Assembly (NCBI GenBank): GCA_040954595.2
Contig: CM082578.2
Span: 7,750,001 to 7,814,000, forward strand
DNA from: Balanoglossus misakiensis
Taxonomy: Eukaryota; Hemichordata
Direction of reading: 5' to 3'
DNA length: 64,000 nucleotides
Positions 24,501 to 36,900 of the stretch are shown here, piece by piece. How positions within the stretch are numbered: position 1 is the stretch's first letter; each line of letters opens with the position of its first letter. Below the pieces are notes generated by a model, which did no database searches, was not told the origin of the DNA, and was given only the letters and a program-made list of their open reading frames with translations. The position numbers and the translations under genes are program-made.

Positions 24501-26964
24501 GCTCGTCGAATTTTACATGTCGGTCAGCATGGACTACTTCTTGGCGACCGAGGATGAATTCATCGCCGAGCTCTCGCTCATCATACAGGAGGACTACCCG
24601 ACCGGTAGAGCCGGGGTTTCGCACGTGCTTCGGCGGGAGGTCGGTTCTGGGGTGTATTTGACGCGCCGCTTGTTGCAGACTCAAGAGTAAGTGGTAGAAT
24701 TGAATGCTGGGAAATTACCATGTCAACGAGATCCTTTCCGCGGTTGATGGTGACACATAGGGAAACGTGTTCTAAAACATATTGTTGTACATTCAGTGAT
24801 GCAGTTTGTAATATCGACGTTGGTAATGCGGATTTGAGGGCGTCATTACAAGGGTGTTGTCGGCATTTTGTCCATGACTGGCGGGCACTGCATTGCACAA
24901 CTAGAAATGTTTAACTTAGCTAAGGAGGTTGAAAGTATCCACGGTGCTATTCAAATGAAAATATCGCAATGACCTATATGTTTACTCCACTAACAAAATA
25001 TATTTTTGTATTTTATCCAGTCATGAGATCACCGTCTTTGTTTACGGCGTCGAAGACAACACTGCCGACACTATTGGCGGGTCCGGCAGAACCAAGAATT
25101 TCCTGACCAACACCTATCTCTTCAATAAATTTACAAGAGATTCGAGTGGAACGCCCTCAGACCAGTTAGTTCGTAAGTCAGCCATAATGCCCGTGGCATC
25201 CGTAGTCGTTATTTTTGTATGTACACCACATGAACTGAAATATTGAACTTTTGAGTAAAGAAATTGGAAGCCGGGATTAAATCAGGCTGGTGGTTCGAGT
25301 AAGTTTCAAAGTGGCCGCCAAGGCTAGATATAGTGGCTAAATTTGCTAATGTGACGTCCCGTTTTCCCCTCTTTGACAGGCGACCCCTTCACACAGTGGG
25401 GAATCTCGAAAGTCTACATTCACGAAGATCCCAACGCTGTTCCCTGGTACCAGACGTGGTGGGGGATTCTGTTGTTGACGCTGCTCTCATTGCTGCTGCT
25501 GTTCCTCATTCTGCTGGCCTGCTACCTCATCTGGTTGTTCTGCTGCAAGAAGAAAAAGAAGAAGAAGTAAGTCAGACATCGCAATGATGACGCAATGTGT
25601 CGTCTGCCACTCGCCATTTTGTCATTGGCCCCTTTCCCGGTCAATCGAGGGTGAACTGCAACAGTCGTTCCAAACAGTGTGTGCTGCGCAGTTAAATTGG
25701 CCATGCGTGGTTAATGAATAGCCTATTGCCCTTAGTGTGTATCAAATGAAGAAGCAAATGGTATCCGTGCATGATGGCGCCCTCACTAGCCTAAAATTGG
25801 CCAATCCATGGAAATCAGAGTATCTTTGAATAGCTTTCCAGGCGCTCGTGTACACAGACATACAGAAATCAGTCACAAAGTATTCATGATTTCGAAGAAA
25901 GTAATAAACAACCGCCATTTTGAATCTCGACAGTGTTACTAAGAAACCGGCAGCGAAACCTGACCATGATGAACGCAGACCGAAAAGAGATGGCTGGGGT
26001 TCAAACGACGGTAAGGCGTTGCATTCTTCTTACTGAAAGACCACCGATGTTCCCTTTAATTTTGTCGTGGCATTTATTGTAACACAATATTCTCTAATCA
26101 TGCGGTCGATATATCAAAGACATTTTCGTTTTCTTCGTTTCAGTTTACAAGCACAAAAATCCAGCTCATCCAAACACCAACATCCTGATGCTACCGACGG
26201 TAAGATATCCGTTGATTTGCTCGATTAACTTCCTTTCCGACACCCCAAAACAACCACTTCGTTTCGTTTGTTTAACTTTTTCGTGTTTGTAACCAAATGC
26301 TCCGTCTGTCGCCCTCTACAGAGTCGTCCAGAAACGACAGAGAAGAAACCACCCCCACGAAAACCACCACCGCCAGAGAAGAAACCGAATGCGAACAACA
26401 GTAACCAAAATAAGCAGTTTGATGGACGCGCTGTTGATCCTGGTGGGTATTGGCGAAAAACATACATTTTTAGCTTTAAAAATTAACAAAAAAAAACAGT
26501 TTACATTTTCAGTTTGAGAAATTCAGGTAATGATATCCCGGAGGCTGGAAACTCGACATTTTCGACGGCGCAGCTGTATGAGAACAACACATCATTTCAT
26601 TATAAGGACACATTCTTCCATTCTCCATTCCTGCCCGTCAATGGGTGTGAACACGTATATATTGAATCACTGACGAGAAATTTGCAGGACAGTTTTATCT
26701 TCAAGGACTAAACAGTTCAAAATTCGATTGTACCTTTGCATGCTGAGAGAAGGGGGTGTCACATTTGATAAGAGAGAACTTTTAAGCTTATATGACTGTA
26801 CCACATGGTCGTACAATGTAGATTTGACGTCGTTTACATCATGAGAATTTGCTTTCGTTTCAGTTACTGGACGTCCGTACGAATACAACACGCAGACGGG
26901 ACAACGCCGATGGCTGACTTTGGCCAACAACAACGTCAATGTCCCGGGGAATGTTTCCTCTTAA
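10616..26964 (+). CDS. Large transmembrane cadherin with 23 EC repeats
   Basis: Exons: 10616-10815, 11001-11371, 11730-11938, 12059-12298, 12590-12855, 13080-13257, 14097-14638, 15005-15101, 15328-15578, 15989-16103, 16445-16705, 16879-17112, 17583-17723, 17972-18721, 19166-19490, 19965-20074, 20320-22027, 22431-22672, 22944-23909, 24356-24686, 25021-25172, 25380-25566, 25934-26010, 26144-26199, 26322-26442, 26864-26964. All use GT-AG and join in frame (8,231 nt, stop TAA at 26,962). Residues 1 to about 2450 form 23 EC repeats with LDRE/IDYE and DxNDNxP calcium motifs. About 2454-2588 is a region I cannot assign. A leucine-rich transmembrane helix follows at about 2590-2617, then seven lysines and a proline-rich tail. 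It should mediate calcium-dependent adhesion at the cell surface. Length and architecture recall CDH23, PCDH15 and Fat-like proteins, but I see no EGF or laminin domains and no catenin-binding tail, so orthology is open. The first exon begins in mid-codon, so the signal peptide lies upstream. Confidence 0.92.
15522..18721 (+). other. Cadherin gene region: disulfide-bearing EC8-EC12 block
   Basis: Here EC7, EC9 and EC11 end in a cysteine (DPVC, SPTC, VPTC) instead of the usual Phe. The next repeats, EC8, EC10 and EC12, carry a second cysteine at the end of the B-strand region (LACTDGDGD, LACSDLDAG, LVCTDGDGD). The spacing is near 25-30 residues in all three, which predicts the same intra-repeat disulfide. 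EC8, EC10 and EC12 end in VNE-type linkers without the canonical aspartates. EC11 has an extra cysteine with no obvious partner. Confidence 0.75.
19166..23909 (+). other. Cadherin gene region: EC13 to EC23, exons with few introns
   Basis: Five exons cover EC13 to most of EC23. The 1,708-base exon at 20,320-22,027 encodes most of EC14 through most of EC19. EC15 and EC17-EC22 have textbook linkers (DVNDNTP, DENDNNP, DLNDNAP and similar) and LDRE or related motifs. EC14 (NPANEADP) and EC16 (LSVNSFAP) are the last two non-canonical linkers. EC19 has two internal cysteines that could pair. The low intron density here contrasts with the short exons of EC3-EC10. Confidence 0.85.
24356..26964 (+). 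other. Cadherin C-terminus: end of EC23, membrane-proximal region, TM helix, tail
   Basis: After EC23 the protein continues for about 135 residues with mixed charged and aliphatic sequence lacking cadherin motifs, up to ...PWYQTWWG at the membrane. In position it could be a membrane-adjacent domain like those of CDH23/PCDH15, but I cannot confirm the fold. The transmembrane helix (exon 25,380-25,566) is almost all Leu, Ile, Phe and Cys and ends CC followed by seven lysines. The tail has a proline-lysine stretch (KKPPPRKPPPPEKK) and a last exon reading TGRPYEYNTQTGQRRW near the end. Confidence 0.8.
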
Positions 26965-28904
26965 AAACCCAGCAGCCGATGATGCTAGACGGGGCATTCA
27001 GATGTCTTCCAAATGACGTCACGTGATTTAACATCCTCGGGGAAAACATTAGTATAGTGCAACACTTATTTCCCCCATACGTTATCTCTGCAGCTTAGCT
27101 GCGCTTAGACCCAAAGCACATTAGGTAGAGGCAATTAGAGTAGTGCAATATCAAGAGTATAATCCCAAAGCGTTTTTGCCCATTTACACCCGTGATAACT
27201 ATGTTTGAATCATTCCACGATTTATACTGTGGGGGAAACTGGCCGTTGTCAACCCAAGCCATTAAAGAAATGGCGTGAAACATAATAGATCATGAAAGAT
27301 TAATATATTCTGAGAGCAATTCGGCAAATATACTCCGTCCCTGATAAAAATCCGTCCCCGCTTAGAATGTACATTGTATATAAGAAATGTAAAGTATATT
27401 GTTTATCTTATCACAGTACTAAGGGCGCAATTGCGCCGCCGCAGATGGTTCTCATGAAATCTCGACCGAGCTTTAAAAAAATGCACCTACATGTGCTAGA
27501 TTTTGGAATCTTTTCTCTTGAATATGATTCAAGGGGAAAAGACCAACCCATCTTTATCATGATCCTTATCTTACTCAGATTATAATGATGTGTACTCACG
27601 GCAGATTCGTGGCATTTAATTTACATGTTGCCATTTATGGTTATGGGCGTTTCGACTTATGAGTTTCTCATATCAACATGTAGTGGTGCACTTTTTGCGG
27701 GGCCCCGTGTAGAGATCTGGGATTGGCCTGATCTATGCAGTATCTACGGTATCTGTGACCAAATTTGTACAGATGACTAATTTTCACTGTGGTCTTGATT
27801 TCAAGTCAACGCCCTAAACAACCTAAGCAAGTACTGTCCAGACATCACTTGACACCATCTGTATTCTTTACACGGGAGCCCAGCAAAATCTACACCACTA
27901 AATGATCCATGGGATAGCCGCCATGCGCTCATACCCATAAATGGTAATATGTCATGAACCTGCCATTGACGTCTATTTTTGTCGTGATTTCTGAAAAGTG
28001 CAGTTTGTACCAACGTCATGATTTCACGTTTCTAATGGAATGAAGGCAGTAGGATGGTTATACATATGTAGCTCATCAACTTATACCCGTAGGTATATAT
28101 TTATAGACAGTTGCTTGAAATTCGCTCAAACTCAGGAGTTTTTTTACGATGTGTTTAAAGGTGTAGCCATGATCAAAATAATTGTCAAAATAGGGTTTGG
28201 TAGCAGCATGTTAGAATTATATGAACACAGATAATGTCAATTCTTGATGGCGATTGACGATAGCTAAGATTAATATCTTGTCTCGATAGCAAGTGTATCA
28301 ATTTACAAAAAAAATAATATTGGATTATAGATTTTATATCAATTTTATATTCACATTTACAGCATTTACAGAAATATAATTTTTTAACCTTTTGACGATG
28401 GAGAAACTAAGTTTCTTCTACATATGGGGGTATAATTTTTCAGATGTAAATTTCCGATGTGTGTCGTCGTATGACGAATTATAAATAATATCAATGATGT
28501 ACATGTAATATGTAAATATAAATAAGAAGTGCTTCATTGAATAATTGTCAAATCGGTTTGTGTGATACATGTCTCCGTTGTAGTTGTTTGTTTGTTCAGA
28601 TATGTACTAGTATAATTGCAGATTTGTACTTAAATTTACATTGTCCTAAAAGCATGATACAATCAAAGGTCATGTTTTGCTAATATTGAGTGTTGATTCT
28701 ACATCCCGTGTTGCTATTTACATATGAGCGTAGGATACTTGGATTTGGTTGATAAAATCTGCTTCGTATTGTTCGCGGCCTTTGCAGTTGTCACTCATAC
28801 AAGTTACAGGGCTGTTCACCCACATGAAGCTCAAAGTGTGTCATTGATTTCGTTATAAAGCCATGGACTGTGGTACATCGTATAGAATGAAGACCTCGCA
28901 ACTG
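26965..28904. other. Cadherin 3' region and spacer
   Basis: No further coding exon is visible after the stop. A CRE (TGACGTCA, 27,014-27,021) overlaps an E-box (CACGTG, 27,020-27,025) 50 bases past the stop. ATTAAA occurs at about 27,261, the first plausible polyadenylation hexamer, and AATAAA at 29,334. Which end the transcript uses cannot be told from sequence. Confidence 0.45.
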
Positions 28905-29232
28905 CTGTACAGCACAGCACAGCAAACAACAACACACCACAGCGCAGCACACCACACATCGAACAACATACACGCCATATTGCACCACACCACATCACAC
29001 CACACTACACCACACCACACTACACCACACCACACAACACTGCAATAACACTACACATCTCACCTTCACCACGCCACGCTACCGCACATCACATGACATC
29101 GTATTTCACCACCAATCAAACACCGCACCACGCCACGCTAAACCGCACTGCAACATGGTGACCACATCACATACACAATTACACAATGCCATGTCCTATC
29201 ACAGTGTGACACCAAACCACACCACATCGAAC
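28905..29232. repeat. CACCA/CACAC-rich simple repeat
   Basis: Imperfect tandem units of CACCACAC and CACAG type run from about 28,905 to 29,045 and decay into scattered copies to about 29,232. A longer unit with the core CACCACGCCACGCT occurs twice near 29,070 and 29,130. The open frames on both strands here are by-products of the repeat. Confidence 0.8.
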
Positions 29233-32200
29233 AACTCGATGATGACCCAGTCTGATATTCGATGTTTTGACATTTACCTTTTTTGTACGGATATTTTATA
29301 CTAAAGATTAAACAGCAATGGTTGAACAGTACTAATAAATAAGAAACATGCGATTAAAGGTGCGTTATTGTAGTTCTAGAAAATAAATAAATGCGGTGGA
29401 AATGAATAGATTTGTCTTATTGTTTTTCATCAATTTGATTGATTTCATTTTTATTCACTTTCCATTTGAAAAATTACTACAGAATTTTCCATGGAAAAAT
29501 CGGATAAAATATTGAAATGCGAATGAACTACCTTTCAACCAAACAATCAAGTTGTGTCGTGTTCTGCAACGACTGTCCCCATTTCAGTCAAATGGTGAAT
29601 TGCGCTGACCTCGCGAGTCAAGGCAACTGATCACCGGCTGTGGCGTCGCCTGAGGTAAGAAAGTGATGTTCACATGAACCGACTAGACATTAATATAACC
29701 CGGGTTTAATACACACGTAAAAGGAAAGAAAAATATGGTCACCAAACTATACTACAAGTGCGAAAGTGAAGGTCGCTATTTAATCGTAAGTTAACCCTTT
29801 AAACACGGTCTCTTCACGCTGAGACCGTGACCCAATAAAAAAGAAAAGGCACCTTTATGCCGCCAGTCGCAGCAACTTGCCTTTCTTGTCTGGGTTCGTT
29901 TTGTGAGGATAATCTTACCATCACCCCCATCAACAGCCCATAATACACCAGTGCAACGTTTATGGGCGGCTATACTTTCACTGAGAGAATCACAATAGTT
30001 TTCGCAAAGGTTACTGACCCTGAAATACTATATATATGCAGGCTGTCAACAGTTGTAATGTCTTGCATGTTCCGAGCGCTGAATGTTGTGCTACAATAAT
30101 TTTTGTTTTGGTTTGCCTTTTGTTTCAAAATTATAACAGTTAACCACGGACTGGTAAGCAAAAGTCCGTCCAAGATGAAGTGAAGTTCTTGAGCAGTGCA
30201 AATCATGACACCATCCTCAAAAACTCTGGTTTCACCCTTAGAAGCAGGAGATTTGATCAGGCATTGACTCCGAACGCCAGGATATAATGAAGATGGCAAT
30301 ACTAAAAGGCCAAGGAGCGTCGTAAAGCCATACGTAAGACAATACCCGTGGACAGGCATATCTTCAGGCACTATCATCACTGATACTTAATGTCACGTTC
30401 GTATGTTGACATTTTAAAAGTCTTTAGGTGATATAAATACAAAGAGGCGTCAAATTAATGTCGAATATAAGCAAAACATTATTTTTTAGCAAAGGGGGTT
30501 GACCTCAGAAGGTTATCGAAGAGTTACAAGCAGATAGGTGTATTTTTGTTGGAACTCATGATGATGGTGGTCACGGTGGTGGTGTTGGTGGTGGTGGCGT
30601 GCGATTCGAAACCAATCAATTGAAAAATGCATGCATTTGTGATGATGATTACTGTATTCATTCTAATTGAAATACACAGCTACCGAGGTGTGTACATGTA
30701 CATTTTGTATTGTGCTTCGTATTGTGGATAGGTTGTCGTTAAAGCGAAAACCGAGTGTGGCTTGGTCCCCCCCCCCCTAAATGGGCACATGACCTTGGTG
30801 CATGACGCGCTCTGCGCATGATGGATTACAAAGTCAAACATGTGGTGACCTAAATATTCTCTGAATGTTTGAGGAATGTTTAACTTGATGTCTGCGATGT
30901 TTCATATGCGAGCACATCTCACTTCACTTAAAACTGACGATTTCTTTGTGATGAATTCACACTTCCTTCGAGGCATTTTCTAGGCTTGCAATCCCCAGCC
31001 TAACTTGTAGGTCTGAATACCAGATTAGCACCATCCCCATCCATCGATGTATTCATGCCCACCCTTCTCTCTACCAAAACACCTTTGACAAATTTTACCT
31101 GCAGTTGTACTGTTTGACTTGTAAGATAATTATATAACTTATTAACTGCATGTGCACGGTTGTTACTATGACAAATGGTAAATGGTGCAAACGGGTGCTT
31201 GACCGGTTTTCATGGGCCACTTTCAAAAGTAATGTAGCGGGTCACGGGTCGCTAGTTTAAATTTGTTTATTTCTGGGGACCGTTCAATGTGAAGTACATT
31301 TGTACTCGTTGTCCGTGGTCCGCAAGTGTGGGAAAAATAATGTAGTTCGTTTTGAAAATGTCAACTGCCTGCGGGTCGAAACAGTCGGAAAGGGGACGGT
31401 CGGAGAATGCGCAGAATACAACAACGCGCCAAAGTAGATTTGTCGTGTGTTGGGCGGTCCCCCCTATCCACAATCGAACAGTCAAAGGGGAGCTTAAAAC
31501 GTACAGAGTGCCTGTTTGTGTTTAAGTCCGAGGTACCACGCGGGGCAGGGAATTCATGTGAATGTGCGCCACTCGTTCCCGCGCCATCTTTGCCACAACT
31601 TCACGGTAGCGAAAAGTTTGCACCTACAGAACCAGGATCCGCCATTGCCATTGGTCCAACTACTGTCAAAGCAATTTCTTCACGACTGTTGCCAGTATAC
31701 TGCTTGTGATTTACCAGTCACTGACTGTGGATTTACTCATCTCTACATTAACTGCGCCGGGCTAAGAAACCAAGTCGAGCAGTAGCCTTAAAATGTGAGT
31801 ATAACTTTGGAATTTAACTTGAATGTTCTGGCGTCAGTGCAAGCCTTGCTGATGGCGTTCAATGGTGCGACTGCACTGTCACCGGCAAGTTTTAAACTTG
31901 GGCAACATCTTGATATTGGTTTCACTGGCCTTGAGCATATGAACAGTAGCCCCAAGGACATCATGAAATCCCTAGTGATCTTGTGTCATTAGGTCAACCG
32001 ACCTTTCAGTTCGATGGGTTACTCCCTGCATTAATTTGTAAACATCGAAACGTGACATTACGCACGGATACAGATAGACCTTGAGTTAATTGTAATGTCT
32101 GGTGTAGTATTTGCGTTTTACATACATTGTTGTACGTGCGTAATACTGTACGTGATAATCATCACTTTTATGAACGGATTTCTTTTCTCGTCGTTATCTT

Positions 32201-33966
32201 CGCCAGTTACGTGTATACGGTCCCTATATCCAAGCACCGCTTCCCCGAGGACGAGGCCACTGGTCTAAATCGCTGAAGCGTGTGATTTGAAAGTTACGAG
32301 GTGTGTGAACCTCGAGGTAGATTTTAAGTGATGTTGATTTTTCCGTCGTAATGGAACAGGAACAACCAACTGGTAGCTTCACATATGAAACACAAATGAT
32401 GCATAGACCGGTTCGTATTTGTTTCTATCGAAAGACAATCGAATTCGAGCGAAATTGGTCAGGGATGCAAATGTAAAATCCCGTTTCTTCTCGTCTTCCA
32501 ACCTCGCCTGCACGAAGACGCCCTCCACGACCAACTTGCCATCAGTGAATGCGATGCGTGTGTCCATATATTTTGACCGAGAAATTTGTGATTGAAAAAG
32601 TATTGTCATAGCTAGCTCCACAAGCTACCTCAATATTAAATTATTGAAGGTTGAGGGAAAAGCGAAAATAAGTTAATACGACGGAGAACTTCCGATCTAC
32701 AGTTTTGCAATAATCATTACTAACTGAACAATCTCTGCATGTACTTGTCTCTTCTTCTGTGTTACCCCACATCCTGTATTTATCAGTTGCTAATCCAGAA
32801 TACAAGCTATCCAGTTTCCCGTTAAGCACCTGCTAATTACTTAATCTGTGTACCCCATCGACAGATTAAATTGATAACGTAAATATCCGTGAACCAGTTC
32901 TGCTTTTACCCCAGAACTGCATGGTCATACCCAGTACTGGTTTACCGATGACGATGTTTACTTTATCAACAATCGATGATATCGTGGAGCGTATTGTAAA
33001 AGGCCTGGTTTTCGAGAATGGGGCGCAACAGATTATTAGTGAGATAGCGGGTTCGGGGTCTGATATCAACTATTGAAACGAATACGTCACATTATACTAT
33101 GAATGCTTATCTGATGCCAAGAATCCCGTTGTCGCCAGGTCGCTCACTTTTCACCGTATTTTAGTAATTTCTTTTGATAACTTATTTGTGTTTTCTGTTC
33201 ACTGAAACATTATTTACACCATATATATGGGTATACCATATACTGCTTCATAACAATGGCCATGTTATTGACCAAAAATCGATCGAATTGTTCATGCGTT
33301 ATATACACATATACTCAGGCTGGGCATGGGTAGAAATATGACAGTCGGTCAACGATATAAATAAGCTTAAGCTATTAAAGGAAATTAAAAAGCAACTTTG
33401 AAAAAATGTTAAAAGTAGGTGATTTAAAAAAAAGTTTCATTTTTGACCACATGGTCACTGATTTCGTTTCAACCATGTAACGGCATGGCTTCAATCTATC
33501 ATCATGATATGTCCCGTGACGTAATCCTAATCTCCAAGCAGGCTTGTTCTATAACGGAATCTTTCATTGGCTTGCATTAATCAGAGGTGATTGGGCAAGT
33601 ATTTAAAACCGAGTTTATCAGATTCACGCCCTCCCCGCCAGAAAATCCCTTCCCCCATAGACATAAGACAGTCCAACAGACAATGTCCTCACAGTCCTTG
33701 AGCAAGATTTGTACCTATACGCTGAGGGCTAGCCTAGGTCAGCTAATCTTATCTCGTTAAATTTCTGGGGAATTTTTTATCGGGAATATAGGGCCAACAT
33801 TGATAAAAAGTTGTTTACGTAATGGGTTATATTCTCTGAACAACGTTTTAACTTTTAGACGACAATTTGAATATGCAAATATACCCTTTTTATATTGACA
33901 GCAGTGTTGACGCCAGCAGACGGTATACATCCATTGCTTGCAAAGCGCACGTGTTGAGAGATCACA
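29233..33966. other. Intergenic spacer between the cadherin and the first transporter
   Basis: Contains AATAAA at 29,334-29,339 (possible distal cadherin polyadenylation signal), a perfect 9-bp hairpin at 29,804-29,829, a TGG/TGA-rich stretch near 30,560-30,600 and a C-run at about 30,768. No exon was recognised on either strand. The 5' untranslated part and promoter of the first SLC6 gene should lie at the right end. A TATTTAAA sequence is at about 33,600, and a possible 5' UTR acceptor lies just before 33,901. Confidence 0.45.
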
Positions 33967-36900
33967 ATGGCGGAAAAGCAAATGATGAACACCTACGAGA
34001 CCGACCAAGACAGCGAAGAAGAAGACGAGAACAAGGAGCGTGGCAATTGGACGGGGAGGCTTGATTTTGTCCTTTCGTTGATCGGATACGCCATCGGAAT
34101 GAGCAATATCTGGAGATTTCCTATCCTCTGTTACAGAAACGGAGGGGGTAAGCAAGCGTACCTGTAATTTTGGACAGTTATGACTGACACAGTTTCTTTA
34201 GAAAAGTTTCAGTAGGCTTCCGATCAAGTATAGCATAACAAAGTTCCTTAGGCTAACTACGAACCCTACCCACTCTCAGTACTATACGTAGGCTATTCAC
34301 GATATTTACATCCGCGCCATCCTGCGGCATCTCGACAATTGAGAACCCAGTCAGATCCGTGTATGAATGCTGAAGCAGTCTCGTTAGATTTGCTCCCGAT
34401 TGGAAAACTGCTCGTCGATTCGCTCTTCGAACAAGTGGACATCACAAGCAAGAATGCTGCAGCTGTACATCTTAGATTTGGGAATAGACCTTCCGAGGCG
34501 TCTCATCACATGATTGACGCAACATATCGAGCTGCTCTCCAAAACCACCTGTTCCAAGCCTACCGGTATTGGGGTTAAAGTTCATCGCTACATTCACAGT
34601 TCATCGTCCGCCGCGCCAGATTGCGCTCGCGATCACGAGCTTGAAAGAAAACAATCGGTTGTCCGCGGTCACTCATTTCATTCCTTCATTGTGCGAATTA
34701 GATTTGCAGTCTGGCAAGCGAGACTACAAGCAAGACAGTTTTCCCGCGTAGGCCCTATATAAAATTAGAATGATAAAGGTGCACTCGAACTAAAATGTTA
34801 CAAAATCGTTCCTCAGCCTCGATGTCGAGACCGCAACGTGTCTAGCTTTGCTGTGGCCATCGAGTGAGTGGTCACCACCTGGGGTCGCCACCGCGCCATG
34901 CCTGGCGATGACCGACGATGGGAAGTGACCTTATGCCTCAATACACCGTCACACCAAAGATGCGTGTCCATAGCTAAGTACTATGGATGGATTGTGTGTT
35001 TTCCTATTCCATTATTCTTCAAAATATCAGAAGAAAATAGTTGTGTGTCAGTTCAAAATTCCATAAATCAGAGCGTCAAAAATTCATGCTGTTTCCTCTG
35101 TAGGCCTACCAGCAAACAACTCCATTGACGCTGTCATGCTTGGGTTGATTTGAGGTCATTGATCGTTGCACCCCTCAATACATAGCTAGGAGACAACAAA
35201 GTCGATTTAGCGTTTAGTTTAACTTTATGCATGATTTCGCAGACCTTAGAAGACTTATTGAAGAGCTCTTAAGCCCATATTCTGTCTATTGTAACTGTAT
35301 GGAAACTGTGACTGACTGTATAGGCCTAAGATATATCTGATCTTGTGGTCTGTTTTAAAATATATCTTAACGTCATTTTAGTCGTTTATGTAGGAGGTGT
35401 CGCAATATGACTCGAATTATCAATTTACGGTGTAGGCCTAGGCCTTCGCCTAATCGGAATAAAATATGCTGTGCTAGAGATACGACTACGTATTTAACCT
35501 TTGCCGAGTCTCTCGTTCGGTCAGAGACAGTTCCTGAACTCTTTTTGTTCGGAATGACGTCCTATCTCTTACTTATCCAATTCAAATCTAATTTCGATTC
35601 ATCCTTCAGGTGCGTTCCTTGTCCCATATCTGATATTCATGGCGTTGTGTGGGATGCCTCTTTTCTTCCTGGAAGTTGCGTTCGGTCAGTTTTGCAGCGA
35701 AGGTCCGATCACCGCCTGGAAAGTATGCAGACTCTTTAAAGGTAAGAGTCCCTTTGGTTAATTGGTCTACAAAGTCTGGCACTGTAGATTTGGTGCTCAA
35801 ATTGTGTATCTTTTCCCCACATGTGTTGTATAATGTTTACTATCAAATCGTTCTACACTCGTACTGTCAGAACCATTCCGACCCCATGCATGGTATTCCG
35901 GGACAAAATCATATGACGTCACCTGTGGCTGAATTGTGTGAAATGTATCCAGATAGGCCTATGACATATCTCTGCTACCCAAATTATGAGGGACATACAG
36001 CATGCCTGGTTTTGACTCGCAACAGTGGTTTCGTATGGAAGGTAAAATTATGACCCTTTCCACATACTTACAACCATATTTTGTCTTTTTGGTATGGTAT
36101 ATACAATGTACATGTAGGTGCTGGCGTTGGCATGACAATCATAACGGGTTTGACTATCATCTACTACAACGTCATCATCGCCTACATCATCTACTACTTC
36201 ATCGCGTCGTTCACGGCCATTCCCGGCGTGCCCTGGGCTTCCTGTGACAACTGGTGGAACACGGAGGCCTGCTCGTTGCTTCAGAAAGCCGCAAACTGTA
36301 CAAACTGCACTGGATTTGGCGGCAATTGGACAGACAGTGCGTTATACCGCCTCATATCGAATTCATCCGAAGATAACATAACATACGACGTCGAAGAGGT
36401 TAAACCAGTCACTCCTGGCGAAGAATTCTGGAAGTATGTCAATGTTATTCTGGTATATTTTTAAGAAATAAATCCATAAGATGCTTTGCATTATTAATAC
36501 TAAACGACATGGCTATTTTAGCATATTCACGATAAGTTTAACAACATTTTTATTCATGTTTGCGCATGTACACAGAACAAACGAAGACATTGCAAACTTG
36601 AAATTTACAAACTATGAAATGAAAAACCTAACTTTGACCATTAAATTAAGTAGTATAATTCTACAAGAAAATGATTAAATCTTTGCGACACAAAGCCTTT
36701 GAGTATAGCTTTAAAGTAGAATGATATTGTTTCGCATATTTGTGTTTAAGCCATCGTATACTGGGCATCAGCGATGGAATAGAAGACCTTGGCAATATTA
36801 AATGGGAGTTGGCGTTGTTGCTGCTGCTGGCATGGATTGTCATATTCCTGTGTTTGTGCAGAGGTGTCAAGTCTTCGGGGAAGGTGAGATTCTCTGACTG

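Noticed and set aside
25561-25569. TAA after the lysine run read as the cadherin stop codon
   Set aside because: The TAA overlaps a perfect GTAAGT donor, and five further exons join in frame to a clean stop at 26,962. I keep it only as a possible retained-intron end.
28853-29048. Open frames on both strands rich in Trp-Cys-Val or His-Thr
   Set aside because: They are translations of the CACCA/CACAC simple repeat.
34339-34578. 79-codon open frame in intron 1 of SLC6 copy 1
   Set aside because: No match to a known family, and the SLC6 exons splice cleanly around it.
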